Source: Lepisosteus oculatus
Lineage: Eukaryota > Chordata > Actinopteri > Semionotiformes > Lepisosteidae
NCBI RefSeq assembly: GCF_040954835.1
Contig: NC_090706.1
Location: forward strand, 28,591,148-28,655,147
Direction: 5' to 3'
Length of the DNA: 64,000 bases
This document shows, piece after piece, positions 1 to 10,677 of this stretch. The notes beneath the pieces are model-generated. The model did no database searches and was not told where the DNA came from. It saw only the letters and a program-made list of their open reading frames with translations. Each line of letters opens with the position of its first letter. Position 1 is the stretch's first letter. The position numbers and the translations under genes were made by a program.

Positions 1-255
1 TAAATAAATTAATAACTGGTGTGGCTCCTAAAGGTCATTTTGTGCACCTAAATCAATCAAGGTTTGCCATAGCAAAGTGTCTGGATACTCATGACACTTT
101 TCTTTCATGATATCTGTTTCTGTTTTTTTGGTTTTGAATGTGTGGGGTAGGTTGCATATCACCAATTAATTGATGCTACAGAGTGTCATGACTGCATGGT
201 TTAAAACAAAAAAACTGCCAGAATGCTGAATACTTTTGCAAGGCACTGTATGGTG
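1..255 (+). mobile_element. Possible Tc1-like transposon 3' end (fragment)
   Basis: An AT-rich stretch that ends near 225-250 with GAATACTTTTGCAAGGCAC, the wording typical of the outer end of many fish Tc1/mariner elements. A weaker version (GGATACTCATGAC) lies near 83-95. No transposase reading frame and no TA-bounded inverted partner are visible, so only a decayed end is present. It could be chance similarity of a short motif. Confidence 0.35.
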
Positions 256-555
256 CAGATGGACATGAGGTAGGTAATTCACACCACCTGCACAAATATC
301 TTCATCGGGAACATACTGTATGATAAGAGCCAGAGGTGAGGTTAGCGCCTGACTGCAATCTGTCACCATTTAGCTTAGCTGTCTGTCATTAAACACAATT
401 GGAGCTGGCTTATCTCTTGATAGGCAAAGCAAACACTCTTAATTTTAGCATTCCCATCTAGTATATCTGTGTACTTAGGGCTGCAGCTTCCAGACAAAGT
501 GTCCACTTAAATGGCCAAATTGCAAAGCTGCAATAAAAAACAGTTAAAACGTCTT

Positions 556-838
556 GAGAGTGGCGCAGTGCTGGGGCCCTGGGGTTCTGTCTGTGTGGAG
601 TTTGCATGTTCTCCCTTTGTTTATGTGGGTTTCCTCCCACAATCCAAAAACATGCTGGCAGGTTAATTGACTTTTGGGAAATTGGTGTGAGTGTGTATGT
701 TTGTGTCTGTGTGTGTGCCCTGACATAGATTGGCATCCTGTCCAGGGCGTATCCTGCCTTGTGTCTGCGGCTTGCTGAGGATGTGGCTCTTCCACAACCC
801 TGAACTGGGTGAAAGTGTTAGAATATGGATGGATAAAA
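556..838 (+). mobile_element. V-SINE superfamily SINE, near complete
   Basis: A tRNA-headed SINE. The conserved central V domain is visible as GTGTGGAGTTTGCATGTTCT around 594-614, then a TTTCCTCCCACA block, a GTGT-rich linker, the TGGCATCCTGTCCAGGG block, and a tail ending GGATGGAT near 830. It is shortened inside the V domain: the segment between the GTGGG and TTTCCTCC blocks is compressed. The tRNA-like head at 556-580 is worn. It encodes no protein. Pol III transcription from the head is known for the family. Confidence 0.85.
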
Positions 839-983
839 CTTTATTATTGTGTTCTATTGTTTTTTTCTCTTTAAAATTATTTTTGGTAACCTGGATATTT
901 ACCAGTGAAGTGAATAATCTTCATTGGAAGGTGGGTATCACTGGCATCTACTTTTCCCAGAATCCATTGCTTTGTCCTGTGAG
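839..983. other. Short unannotated gap
   Basis: AT-rich sequence between a SINE and a hAT-type element. I see no motif here beyond ordinary composition. Confidence 0.5.
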
Positions 984-991
984 CCTAACCT

Positions 992-1311
992 CAGTGCCAG
1001 ATTTCCCGTTAGGGGAAAATGTTTAGGGCCTACAAAGGAGGGAAACACTAGTGACTAACGAAAAACGAGCTGAAACAACATGCTTGCGATCAACTCTAGG
1101 TGCTCCAAATCAATAATCATACGCTAACTAGCGGCTGTTCTAGAAACTAGATACTAGAAAGTATCGAAGTGATGGTCGCTCAACTCACTCCATCAATCCC
1201 GTGGTTTAGCATTTGAATAGTTTAAAGTGCATCATGTCAATCGACGTAATTCAATTGGCACATTTCGGAGTGAAAGGGCCTAGGGCCTATGAACACCAAA
1301 ATCCGGCCCTG
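992..1311. mobile_element. Non-autonomous hAT-type element with 8-bp TSD
   Basis: A 320-bp element bounded by inverted ends CAGTGCCAGATTT (left) and AAATCCGGCCCTG (right), 11 of 13 positions complementary. Inside each end is a further TAGGGCCTA-type block. It is flanked by CCTAACCT (984-991) and CCTGACCT (1312-1319), an 8-bp duplication with one mismatch. Eight-bp target duplications and CAG-starting ends are hallmarks of the hAT superfamily. There is no transposase frame, so this is a MITE that would need a transposase from elsewhere. Confidence 0.75.
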
Positions 1312-1319
1312 CCTGACCT

Positions 1320-1924
1320 GCAGTGGCCTTCCACTCTATGGATACGAGCCATCCATGTTTTCCACCTATGCCATCACCCAGCTGTCGTCCTCTCCGGGGT
1401 TCCTGCACAAAGTCCCTGGAGGTGGTGGGAGGGGGGAGAGGGGAGGAGGGAATGGATTGTAGATTTGGCGAAAGTCTGGGCTGGTCTCCTTCAGTTGTAG
1501 AGTCACTTGATCTATCTTTATTTACAGTAAAATCAGGTCTTCAGCATGGGCAAAAGCAGCAAAAAAAAACCACACAAAGCAGGTTTTGTTCCAAAAAAGA
1601 TCTGACTTGTCTCTTTAGCCAAGAGACTATGGCCAAGTCTCAGACATTTAGCTGATCAGCGGCAGAATATTTAGACAGTGCGTGCAAATGTATATTTAAC
1701 TTCTCCAGACACACAGTCACTGTGGAATCACGAGTGTTCTCTGAAAGAAAACTAGACTTGTGTTTCTCTTCACAAACCCTTTCTATCCCATACAGCAATA
1801 TGAATATGGCTAACTCTTAAACTGTAAGCACAGAAAACTGCTGAAAAGCAAAAGGTTCGCATGTTGGAAGGTGTGCGAGAACAGAAGTATGTGTTGATCT
1901 TTATTTTCTTCTCTTTTTCAAGCA
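1320..1924. other. Unannotated stretch
   Basis: A purine-rich run of G and A near 1420-1460 is followed by AT-rich sequence. Small open frames here lack codon bias or recognisable motifs. Nothing supportable was seen. Confidence 0.5.
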
Positions 1925-2060
1925 AGCTGCACAGTGGCAGGTGCATTGAGATGATCTCTGCTGCCTCACTGCTCCAGAGCCCCGAGTTTAATTGGATGTC
2001 TGCACGGAGTTTGCATGTTCTTTCTGCATTTGGATGATTCTTTTCACCAAAATCATCCGT
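1925..2060 (+). mobile_element. V-SINE fragment, degenerate
   Basis: The head (CTGCCTCACTGCTCCAGAGCC near 1960) and the first part of the V domain (CGGAGTTTGCATGTTCTTTC near 2003) are recognisable. The copy fades after about 2050. Both 3' domain and tail are missing, so it is an old 3'-truncated or eroded copy. Confidence 0.5.
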
Positions 2061-3468
2061 TACTGATTCCTCCCAAAGAAAAACACTCATCATTGGCTAC
2101 TCCATGAGGTGGTAGTGGTGTTGTTGTTGAGCGGTTCAGTCCCAATATAACCAGAGTGTTTCCCCCTCAAGTACGAGCAGTACTCATGTTGGGAGACTAG
2201 AATATGACAGCAGCCAGCATGACAGGCATTCGCATGTAAGAGTTCATGCCACCATTGTGCAGTCGCCTCAGGAACAAGTTCCCTTTAACCAGCTCGACAT
2301 GCAAACTGGCTGCATTAGTTTTGCAAATGAAATGCCAGTGTCTCCGGCTGCCTTTCTTTTCCTGTCTCTCTCCCTCCGACTGCGCTTTAGGCTTTGCAAT
2401 CGGGAGATGCGATACAGCAGGGCCAACGCTCCTGTCATGACTTAGGGGTACAAATTCGTGGGTGGCAGTGAGGAAATCTGGAAGGTTTTAAAAGAGCATC
2501 TTTCACTGAAGTGAAGGAACAAAGCGCTTCTGCTAGGTAGCCTGGCAATTTGTTCAAGCTTTTCTTTGGGGATTTCTTGGACACATTTAAAAGGAAAGCT
2601 CTTTATCTGACGCGAACACCAAACTCTTATTTTCCTGCAAATAGTATCTGAACTGATACAAAGGGAAATATATTCATTTTTTTCAGATCCTACATAAAAA
2701 CAGATAAAAAAATGCCTTTGTGAGATGTCCGAGATGAATAAGATGGAATTTAATAAGTTCCAGCCCACCTCTGTACAACTAGTCTCTCTCTTCAGCTCGT
2801 GGGACTCCAGCCAGAAGGATTCCATTTCTACATGTCTGTTCCAGTAAAAAGAAATCTGGATCACTGCCCCCTCCAAATTCTGTGATGTCTTTGGGTATCA
2901 GTGGGGGGATTCTTCACACTTCAATAAAAGGCAGATTTCATCCTAATAAAGCCCAGCAATACTGGGCACTGGATAGAGAATCTCACTCCTATCTGTCTAA
3001 TAAATAGGCAAGATCTGAGAGTCACGATGCTAGTAAAAAACAAACTTGTTTTCTGTTCTGTGGACCTCCACTACACTGTCTCCTGGTGTGGGGAGTTATT
3101 TGTATGCCTTTGCTCTTGTTAAAGGAGGTGAAGGGATGCTATATTAGGATCTGCACCCAGCGGTGAATGGTGCTGCACAATGTTCTAATGAACATTTGAC
3201 TATCAAAGAGCTTCAACCAGCTTGTAATTGGACAGACCCTCCATCTGAGCTTTCCCTGAACCTCAGTATCACTGGGCCTCTTTCTTCCTGTTGGCTCTGT
3301 CCTGTTTTCAAAAGAAAGCAAAATCAAAGTTTGCTATTTTCGGCCATATCAGCCCCCACAAGCTTCACAGGATGCACAATCACAGTTTAACCCTACCTGG
3401 TCCTTCTTCTGTTATAATTCAATGATGTCTTTTTCCCCAACCGACTTGTGTTCATACTTGTTGATTCA
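2061..3468. other. Unannotated stretch
   Basis: The longest frame is a 144-codon minus-strand ORF at 2442-2876. It has no family motif I recognise and no splice context, and it looks like chance. No repeat family was recognised. Confidence 0.5.
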
Positions 3469-3473
3469 GTGGG

Positions 3474-3870
3474 TGTTACGTTGTTGGACAGCGAATTTGC
3501 AAGGGATGGAGGTAACAAGATCACCAGGAAAGCAGAAATTTCCGAGGGGGAGATCAAAAGAGTAGCAAAATGGTCAATAAGCCGAGAGTGAAACTAGGCA
3601 AAAGGTATCCAAGACAAAGTCCAGAAGTCATGGTAACAAAAAAAAACAAGAAGGAGTCCAAGGATGATATCTCACGGAGAGGATTTATAGCTCTCAAGGT
3701 CTAACCCAATACTGAGCAAAGTTGAAACAGGGAGCAGGGTTTAAGTAGGCTGGAGGGGAGGCCTGGTGATGGGTTAACGAGGTCTGATTAACCTACGCCT
3801 CCCCAGAGTGGATGAGATATGTACTATCGGTTTGGGTGCCCTCTGGTGGCGGGATGCTGGTACTGTAACA
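3474..3870. mobile_element. LTR-like element (solo LTR candidate)
   Basis: A 397-bp block starting TGTTACG and ending TGTAACA: TG...CA ends with a 6-bp inverted TGTTAC/GTAACA. The flanks GTGGG (3469-3473) and GGGGG (3871-3875) match at four of five bases, consistent with a worn 5-bp duplication. The interior (GATTAACCTACGCC, CCCTCTGGTGGC) resembles high-copy fish repeats of this class. No gag, pol or primer-binding site follows, so recombination to a solo LTR is the simplest reading. Orientation is undecided. Confidence 0.6.
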
Positions 3871-4239
3871 GGGGGGCAATTTACAGACATAAACTGTGTG
3901 AAAAACGGTGATCAATCCCACATGCACACGTCGGACAGCACACCTCCAAGTGCTCTTAGGACACACTCTGGCAGACTTTCAAAGCAGGCATCTAATGAGT
4001 TTATTATTTCATTATTATTGGTTTCATTTCCTTTAAATACTTGCCTCCCCCTTAACTCAGGGCTCTGTCATTAGCTGAGCTACTGTGCCTTTGCTACCAC
4101 ATAGTTTTTTTCACCCACTTATCTTTTGCTCTATTTTTCGCGCTTGCTTTGTTGTGTCAGCGCTTCTCCTAACCGCTACTGCTTTGCGGCCCTGAATGAC
4201 GGCTCTATTTTGTGTGCCTTTGTTTCTGTTTTTTGCCAC

Positions 4240-4470
4240 CTCTTTGTTGCTGTGCTCTCCACCTCACCCCTGCCCTGAGACCTGCTGGCCAGCTCTCGGT
4301 CAGACCATTGCACCTTACTGAACTGTACCACAGTGGCCTCCCACCTGGGATTTGAACCAGCAACCATCTACAAGTGAGCTCTTCCCCCTCTCCTCCACAC
4401 CACCACAGAGCTGCTAAAACACACGCTTCACTACCAGTGAAGTGATTTGTTTCCTCCACCACTTCCTACA
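4240..4470 (-). mobile_element. Possible tRNA-related SINE
   Basis: On the minus strand a B-box-like GGTTCAAATCCCAGG sits near 4347-4361, followed by non-coding sequence without frame conservation. There is no A box at a clear distance and no tail, and I do not recognise the family. It could be chance. Confidence 0.25.
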
Positions 4471-4748
4471 GGAATCTTACAGGTCTGGAGAATTCCCTAG
4501 AACAGGAATCTACCAGCTGGAGCTGGGTCAGTGTGTGGAATAATACACCTTGTACAACCACAACCACGAAGCACCTGATGATCCATTTGAACTTTGCTGC
4601 TTAGCTTGGTGATTTCAGAGGAGCCTTTTCCTGTCTTTCCTGGTGATTTTCCTGTCTCCTGGGCATGCCGTGCTCCCAAGATAGAAAAGGACACCTTTTG
4701 TCTCTCTGGGTAAGAGTATTCCTGGCCCCCCTCAGATTACTTTACTAG

Positions 4749-4750
<2 letters not shown>

Positions 4751-4820
<70 letters not shown>
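4751..4820. repeat. (AAT)n microsatellite
   Basis: About 23 uninterrupted AAT units. The array begins exactly where the 3' tail of the adjacent minus-strand 5S-SINE should end, so it is best read as an expanded SINE tail. A perfect array of this length is expected to vary between individuals. Confidence 0.95.
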
Positions 4821-4935
4821 GATTACACTTATATAGTGCCTTTTCTGGACACTCCACTCAAAGCGCTTTACATGTAATGGGGACTCCCCTCCACCACCAC
4901 CACCAGTGTGCAGCATCCACCTGGATGATGATGCC
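4821..4935 (-). mobile_element. 5S rRNA-derived SINE, 3' part only
   Basis: The minus-strand copy shows the tail block ACTTATATAGTGCCTTTTCT, then the CTCAAAGCGCTTTACATG block shared with the L2 LINE at 16.2 kb, and the GGGGACTCCCCTCCACCACC block. It stops after about 4930, so the 5S-derived head is absent (5' truncation, as expected for LINE-type reverse transcription). Confidence 0.82.
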
Positions 4936-5711
4936 TCAACTGTTGTTCACTCATTACAGAACTGACAGATGAGAATGATGTGCTGTGAGATTCTCTCTTT
5001 CCTTGATGTTATTTGTAAGAAGCTTTCAATTGCAAGGGTCCATGGTGCCATGAGGGAACTCGGGGGCTACTGTGGCAGTCCTGAACTCATGTCCCAGCTG
5101 TTCCCTGTTGGCCCAGCCCACACCCAGAGGTTCTATGGGTCAGACAGGTGAGAGGTAAAGGGGAGGAACTGTTCACATTCCTCTTTCTTCCCTGCTATCA
5201 CAAAATGTTGCAAAAACACTTCCCAGTGTTGCCAGAAGCGTGTTTTTTTTTGGTCCTGTCACAGGGAATGTTTTGGCTAAGTTTTTAATAAACTGTAGCT
5301 ACAGGGTGCAGTGTGGTTATGGTTTGTTTACTGTCACCACTGGTTTCTGTTGTGTGTGGGATTTCTGGAGGTGCTCGTCTCTGATGTTTTCTAAGCATTA
5401 CCAAAATGCCGGCAAATTACACAATCCCAGGCTCCCAAGTGGGTACGGCAGCAGAAGTGTTTTAAGTTGACATAATATTATAGTCTCAGCAACATCTCTC
5501 AAAATGTGCTTTGCCACATTGCACGTCACGGTACTAGCCTGCAGCAGATTTATGATGTTATATCAGTAGTATTTTGTTAGCTGGGATTTTGGTGTGTATG
5601 CAAGCTTGGAACTGACAGGGACACGTACAGTTACTGCTGTTTTTTCCTTTTCTACAGTATTAACTCAGTTGAGCAAGTCTAACATTGGTCTCATTTTGCC
5701 AAAAGCCATTT
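4936..5711. other. Unannotated stretch
   Basis: A splice-donor-like ACAGGTGAG follows a 60-codon frame at 4969-5151. I see no acceptor partner and no protein family, so I do not call an exon. The rest is unremarkable. Confidence 0.45.
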
Positions 5712-6209
5712 CACCCTGCAACTCACAACTGACAACCCATTGAAGCTCAGCAGGTGTGAGCCTGGCCAGTACCTGGATGGGAGACGTCCTGGGAGAAACT
5801 AAGGTGGCTGCTGGAAGAGGTGTTAGTGGGGCCAGTAGGGGGCGCTCACCCTGCAGTCTGTGTGGGTCCTAATGCCCCAGTATAGTGACAGGGACACTAT
5901 ACTGTAAAAGAAAAGGTGCCGTCCTTCGGATAAGACGTAAAACTGAGGTCCTGACTCTCTGTGGTCATTAAATATCTCCAGTGTCCTGGTCAAATTTCCC
6001 CCTGGTCTTTACCAATCATGGCCTCCTAATAATCCCCATCTGTGAACTGGCTTCATCACTCTGCTCTCCTCCCCACTGATAGCTGGTGTGTGGGGAGTGT
6101 ACTGATGCACTCTGGCTGTCGTCGCATCATCCAGGTGGGGCTACACACTGGTACTGGTCGAGAGGAGTCCCCATTACCTGTAAAGAGCTTTTAGTGGAAT
6201 GTATTATTA
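5712..6209 (+). mobile_element. 5S rRNA-derived SINE, full head
   Basis: The head at about 5712-5800 matches the 3' half of vertebrate 5S rRNA: an A-box region around AAGCTCAGCAGG, then GAGCCTGGCCAGTACCTGG and GATGGGAGAC, which are the Pol III internal control elements of 5S genes. The body carries blocks such as GGGGCGCTCACCCTGC, TGCCCCAGTATAGTGAC and GAGGTCCTGACTCTCTGTGG. The tail GTAAAGAGCTTTTAGTGG is a worn version of the L2-like 3' block. It abuts a minus-strand V-SINE, so one probably inserted into or beside the other. Confidence 0.92.
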
Positions 6210-6455
6210 CTTTATCCAATAAAGGGTTGTAGAGCCATAAACACACACACTCACACCAGGGCCAATTTTCCCAAAAGCCAATTAACCTACTGCTAGGTTT
6301 TTGGACTATGAGAGGAAATCGGAGCACAGGAGGAAACCCATGTGAACACAGGGAGAGCATGCAAACTCCACACAGATAGCACCCCAGGTCCAGAATCGAA
6401 CCCAGGGCCCCAGCTCTGCGAGGCAGCAATGCTCACTGCTAAGCCGCGTCATGTG
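6210..6455 (-). mobile_element. V-SINE, minus strand, internally deleted
   Basis: Read on the minus strand: tRNA-like head with B box GGGTTCGATTCTGG (near 6392-6405), V domain with GTGTGGAGTTTGCATG (near 6357-6372), linker AATTGGCCCTGGTGTGAGTG, then a jump from the GTGT run directly to a CTACAACCCTTTATTGG-type 3' block. About 80 bp of the usual 3' domain is missing. Confidence 0.85.
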
Positions 6456-6565
6456 CTTCTGATACAAAAAGATCAACAAAGGCTCAGGAAAAAAAGAGGT
6501 GGAGACAAATCCATAGATCTGCCATCAAGGAACATTAGCCTGCTTGAACCCGGGGCCTCTCTCGA
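6456..6565 (-). repeat. Repeat module adjoining V-SINE head
   Basis: This block is similar to 31109-31218, which also lies directly beyond the head of a minus-strand V-SINE. Shared wording includes GAGGTGGAGA, AATCCA, CTGCCAT and TTAGCCTG/CTAGCCTG followed by TTGAACCCGGG. On the minus strand the last part is B-box-like. It may be an upstream half of a composite SINE; the family is not known to me. Confidence 0.45.
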
Positions 6566-7590
6566 CGGTAGATGCCACTCTTCCTCTCTTCCAGCGCGTC
6601 ACTGATCAGGGACGGCAAGGTGAACTCACGCCGGGAGGAAACATCTGGGGCACGGGAGGGGGAAAGGGGAGAGAGGGTTAAAGCACAGGAAAAGGGTGTA
6701 GGAAACACACCTCGACGTCCCACTTTCCCGCAGCAGACAATCCAGGACACTGGCTGCCAGGTTCACCCTCCCACAACTCCCACACACACCCGAGAACAGG
6801 GGAGGAAGCAGAAAGAGAGGCTGTTCTTCTTTGGGTGTCCCCTCTGAAGGGAAGAGGAGCTCTGGAATTCTTTCGAATCCCAGCTATTAATTCACATGAA
6901 TTCACTGACTTACCAGGGTACTGATACTTCTCGCCCATCTATCACGACATCAGAAAGCCCCGTGCTCAGCATATCATTGCCATTTCAGAAACATTCTCAT
7001 TGAGGTGCCCTTGGCTCCCAAGCTCAGTGAATTCTACACAGTAATTTCGCCGACAGAAAGCCATCGAACGGGTTGAGGTGCACACAGACTCTTCTTGCCT
7101 GGCCTGAAGACCGCGCCTCGGTCTTCAGCACTGCACAGGCATTTTAAATAGATGACATTCCATTTCCACTTATGTTGTGAATAATATTATACCAGCCATA
7201 AATCCAGAACTCCTCTATTCCTTCCTCCTCTATTGACTCGGGACACTGCAGCACTTTTTCTGCTTCATGCACTTTTGTTTTAAAAACAGACAGAATGATA
7301 GCGGTGGGGTAGCTTCTGCGTGGGGTTTATGTGGTTGTCGGCCTGGGATGTCTGGGACATGCTGACGTATGTGGCGAGCTGGTATCCTGTTTGTGCCGTG
7401 TAATGCCCTAATCTTCCTGCCCGAGGGTAGTATGTTTTCTGGGTACCGTTAGCCTTACCAAGAAGAAGCCGTTTTTCAATTATGAATGAATTTTCTATAA
7501 ATCTTCCTGTGACTTGCACAAATGAAAGCTACTATTTTATTGCGGATTGTTGCTATGGCAACATACTGGGATACAGAAGATCAACTCAAA
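6566..7590. other. Unannotated stretch
   Basis: A purine-rich segment (about 6600-6830) and then unique-looking sequence. The open frames here overlap each other on both strands without motifs. Confidence 0.45.
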
Positions 7591-7650
7591 ACATTAGTAG
7601 TACAGAGTTACTACTGCTGTACTACTGTACTGCTGTACTACTAATAATGT
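7591..7650. repeat. Imperfect hairpin
   Basis: The left arm ACATTAGTAGTACAG and right arm CTGTACTACTAATAATGT are complementary apart from three extra bases in the right arm. The loop is rich in ACTACTGTACTG. No flanking duplication was seen. Confidence 0.55.
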
Positions 7651-7952
7651 GTTGCGATTAGGGATTAGAAGTCATAACATTTAACAAAACAACATTACAT
7701 CTGGGTGACATAGTGTATAGCAGTGAATCTCCTCTGTATATACTGTACCTTCTTAGCTTAGCTTTTTCAGCATCAGGGTGTGCAGAATGGCGTGTTCTCA
7801 CCTGGTTGCTACTTATGAACTGAATAGCTGATTTCAAACTTTAGATGTAAGTAACTGTTTTTTACAATTAAACAGTGACAGGACAGAGGTGTTGTTGTAA
7901 GGTCCTTAACACAAACTGCAAAACTCTAATTGTTTAATAAAGCAACTGATGG

Positions 7953-8021
7953 ACATCTACTGTAGGTTAGTCACATACTGTATTTGTGCCCCATGTCCAA
8001 CATGTCACCTACAGTAGATGT
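7953..8021. repeat. 15-bp perfect inverted repeat
   Basis: ACATCTACTGTAGGT at 7953-7967 and its exact complement at 8007-8021, separated by 39 bp. The arms contain the heptamer TACTGTA/TACAGTA that is over-represented in the whole window. Confidence 0.7.
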
Positions 8022-9184
8022 TATATTTTCCTTGTAGGAGCAGTACTTGGTTACCTGATCAATGGCTGCTGCAGGAGCACACTTTGTTTCATGCAGACTT
8101 GACTGCTGCAATGTTCTTCTTGCAAGGTTGTCTTAGAAAGGTTCCCACATTTTCAAAACCCAGCACCTGTAATTCTGGATAGGTCTAGCTTGGTCAAGCA
8201 TACAGTATACCCCTGACTTGAGATCCCTATACTTACTTCCTGTAGAATTATGCAGCCTTCAAGATATAGCTCTTGGCTTTTAAGACCATGACTCTCCTGA
8301 TATATTACACGGCTAGGCCCATTATCAAGTCAGTGTCGCCTTGCCTGCCCCCCAACTAGGACACTAACTATAGGTGACAGAGCTTTCTTCAGCTGCACAG
8401 CTAGGCTGTGGTATAGTCTTCCCTATGAGATCAAGGATTCGGACTTACATTACCTGTTTTCAAATCTTGCATTAAAACCTACTTAGTTCAACTGGCGCAT
8501 CTATAGATTTTATGTTGCATATTGTCTTTCATATGCTGACACATTTTGCATGATTGTGCTGGTTATAGTTCATGGTTTTTCCCTTTTTATTTTTATCAAT
8601 ATGTCTTGTATAAGTGGTTCCTTAGTGTGTTCATATTAACTGCATGCACAGTAATACCCTGCAATTTTCTCCATTAAATCACCTGATAGGTGTTTACCCA
8701 GTCTTTGCCTAAAACCTTTTGAATTTCCTGTGCCACATTAGGTACATGCATGCTTCACTAACTGTACTAGAATGCTGATGGAGGTAGGATTAGGGATTGG
8801 TAGTGGTTTTCATAAGTTCCATTTGAGACTCCATTAACGTAGACTCTACTACATAACCCCAACCACAGAACAGCTCCCTTATCAGTACCTCTGTAATACC
8901 AAGCCTCGATCCAAATATACAGTATGTAGCTGTGAACAATAATTCTTATTCTTAGAGAAACTGTATACCTGTTTCATTGCTCTTATTCTTTTTGTGCAAC
9001 TATGTTGCAAAATGTTTTTTTTTGTAATTGCCCTGCAAAGCTTGAATAAGCATTCAAATGTACAGTAGCAAAGAAGAGAACTTTAACATCTTGGCATCAG
9101 AAATAAATAGCTTTTCTTTGTTGTGCTCAGTTATATTTATCTAATGAAACAGGTATACAGTTTCCCAAAGAACTTCATTAATCT
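8022..9184. other. Unannotated AT-rich stretch
   Basis: No repeat family, coding frame or RNA gene was recognised. Confidence 0.5.
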
Positions 9185-9480
9185 ACTCTCTTCTTATGCA
9201 ACACAGAAAGGCTGCCTTTTCTCGCTTGCTGTCGTATTTCCTCTTGTTCCTCCAGCCTCGGTTCTCTAGACTCGCACTCTGACTAATGGCGCTGGAATAA
9301 TTAGCTCTCTTTTTACATTCGTCTTTCGCACATGGACGCCTCCCCATTCATTTTGGAAAGACATATAAGAGCCAAACCCTGGCACTTGGTTTCCTAATTA
9401 GAAGCCGTTTCAAGTGCTATTCATCACTGTTTTTCTCCTTTTCCACAATGAGAAATGTTCTGTTTTCCGAGCGCCATCCA
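9185..9480. promoter_or_regulatory. Candidate conserved noncoding element
   Basis: A repeat-free block with mixed composition and several TF-like cores: CTAATTAGAAG, GGAATAATTAGCTC and TTTTACATTCG. It contrasts with the low-complexity DNA on either side. It looks like vertebrate developmental enhancer sequence, but this is an impression from texture, not a match. Confidence 0.25.
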
Positions 9481-9705
9481 CTGCAACACATTTGCATCCG
9501 GACTTGAATTCTGAGTTGTTGTTTTTTTTTAAACCAAGCCGCGACAGGTACTTCATCCTGTAACACCACTGTTATGTACAAGATGAAGTTCTTGCAATAA
9601 CGTCACAGCTGGACTTTTCTGGTTTAGTATTGGTGGGATGTAATGACCACTATGTTACGTATATAGCTACTGAATGGCATGTTTAAAAACAACACCCACT
9701 GTATT

Positions 9706-9780
9706 CATCCATTCATTTTCTAAACAAAATCCAAACTCCATGCAGACAGAAGCAGCCATGCCAACCCATGCCACCCACAC
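9706..9780 (-). mobile_element. V-SINE remnant
   Basis: CCATTCATTTTCTAAAC at the 3' side, then CAAACTCCATGCAGACAG (V-domain start on the minus strand) and a CCATGCCACCCAC head. Most of the interior is deleted. Confidence 0.45.
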
Positions 9781-9825
9781 CTGCCTTGCTTCTCAGAATT
9801 GACTACAATGTGTGTGTTAGCTGCC

Positions 9826-10210
9826 TGTCGGGAACCAGCAGGTGGCAAATTCAGACCCTCATGCGTCGAGAGAGAGAAAGAGAGAGTGTCCCGTAACCGG
9901 GGTCCAAATCGTTAGGCAGTTCCGCGGTCAGAAGGAGGGCAGAGATCCAAAGAGTCGAGTCCGATAACCGAATCCGATCCGTAAGGCAGGTCCGTAGTCG
10001 GTGGGAAGGCAAAATCCGGAATCCAAAGTAGCAGGACAGTCAAGCAGCGAGAAAGATTGAGCTCAGGCAAGTAGAACTCCATAGTGAGCACGGAGAGGTC
10101 CGGCAGAAAGGTTTAAGCAGAGGAAAAGTGGCTGGATAAGAGGTTAATTGTGGTGAACAGAGCGCCTTGGAATGTGGAAGCGAGTGCGTGGTTGCGTGGA
10201 GACTCTGACA
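9826..10210. mobile_element. Solo LTR with perfect 5-bp TSD
   Basis: A 385-bp block starting TGTCGGG and ending CTCTGACA: TG...CA ends, with TGTC/GACA inverted. It is flanked by CTGCC on both sides (9821-9825 and 10211-10215), an exact 5-bp duplication as made by LTR-retrotransposon integrase. It is richer in CpG than its surroundings. No internal coding region is present, so it is a solo LTR formed by LTR-LTR recombination or a short non-autonomous element. Confidence 0.75.
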
Positions 10211-10677
10211 CTGCCTAAGGGAACCTTTAAGTTTCACAAGTAGTGACTATTTGCCTCTACAGACCACTTCAGCAAGGCCTCTCGGAAACATTTAGTGTAG
10301 TGTTCAAAAACTCAGGAAGGTTTCAAAGGAACCGATTGGTGTGATTTATGTAGTATACACCTCTCTCTGTATGGAAGTCTTTTAAGGGTCAGAGGCATTC
10401 CTCACATCATTAGTGCAGGGATTGTGTTGCTGATCTTGTGGCTTCAGTTCATTCCAGCTGACAAATACTGCCGACAGGTTAGCCGATAAGACCTTCAGGG
10501 AATGACCCGTCACCGCATCCCGCAGCTCATTTTCCCTGCAATCCTCCTCCCGCACATGTGAACAGAAGGAGGACAATTCCCCTGAGAAACGATCGTCAAC
10601 CTGCTTTCAAACCTATTTTTTGGGGTTGGTCTGTTTTTATCGCCAGGGGGCATTCTGTTTTGTGAAGTTGCCAAAGA

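Noticed and set aside
2442..2876. 144-codon minus-strand open frame
   Set aside because: No recognisable family or splice sites; a length expected by chance in 64 kb.
4969..5151. Exon-like frame ending near a GTGAG donor
   Set aside because: No acceptor and no protein family; a single donor-like motif is common by chance.
6392..6406. tRNA gene suggested by GGTTCGA-type B box
   Set aside because: There is no cloverleaf; it is the tRNA-derived head of a V-SINE.
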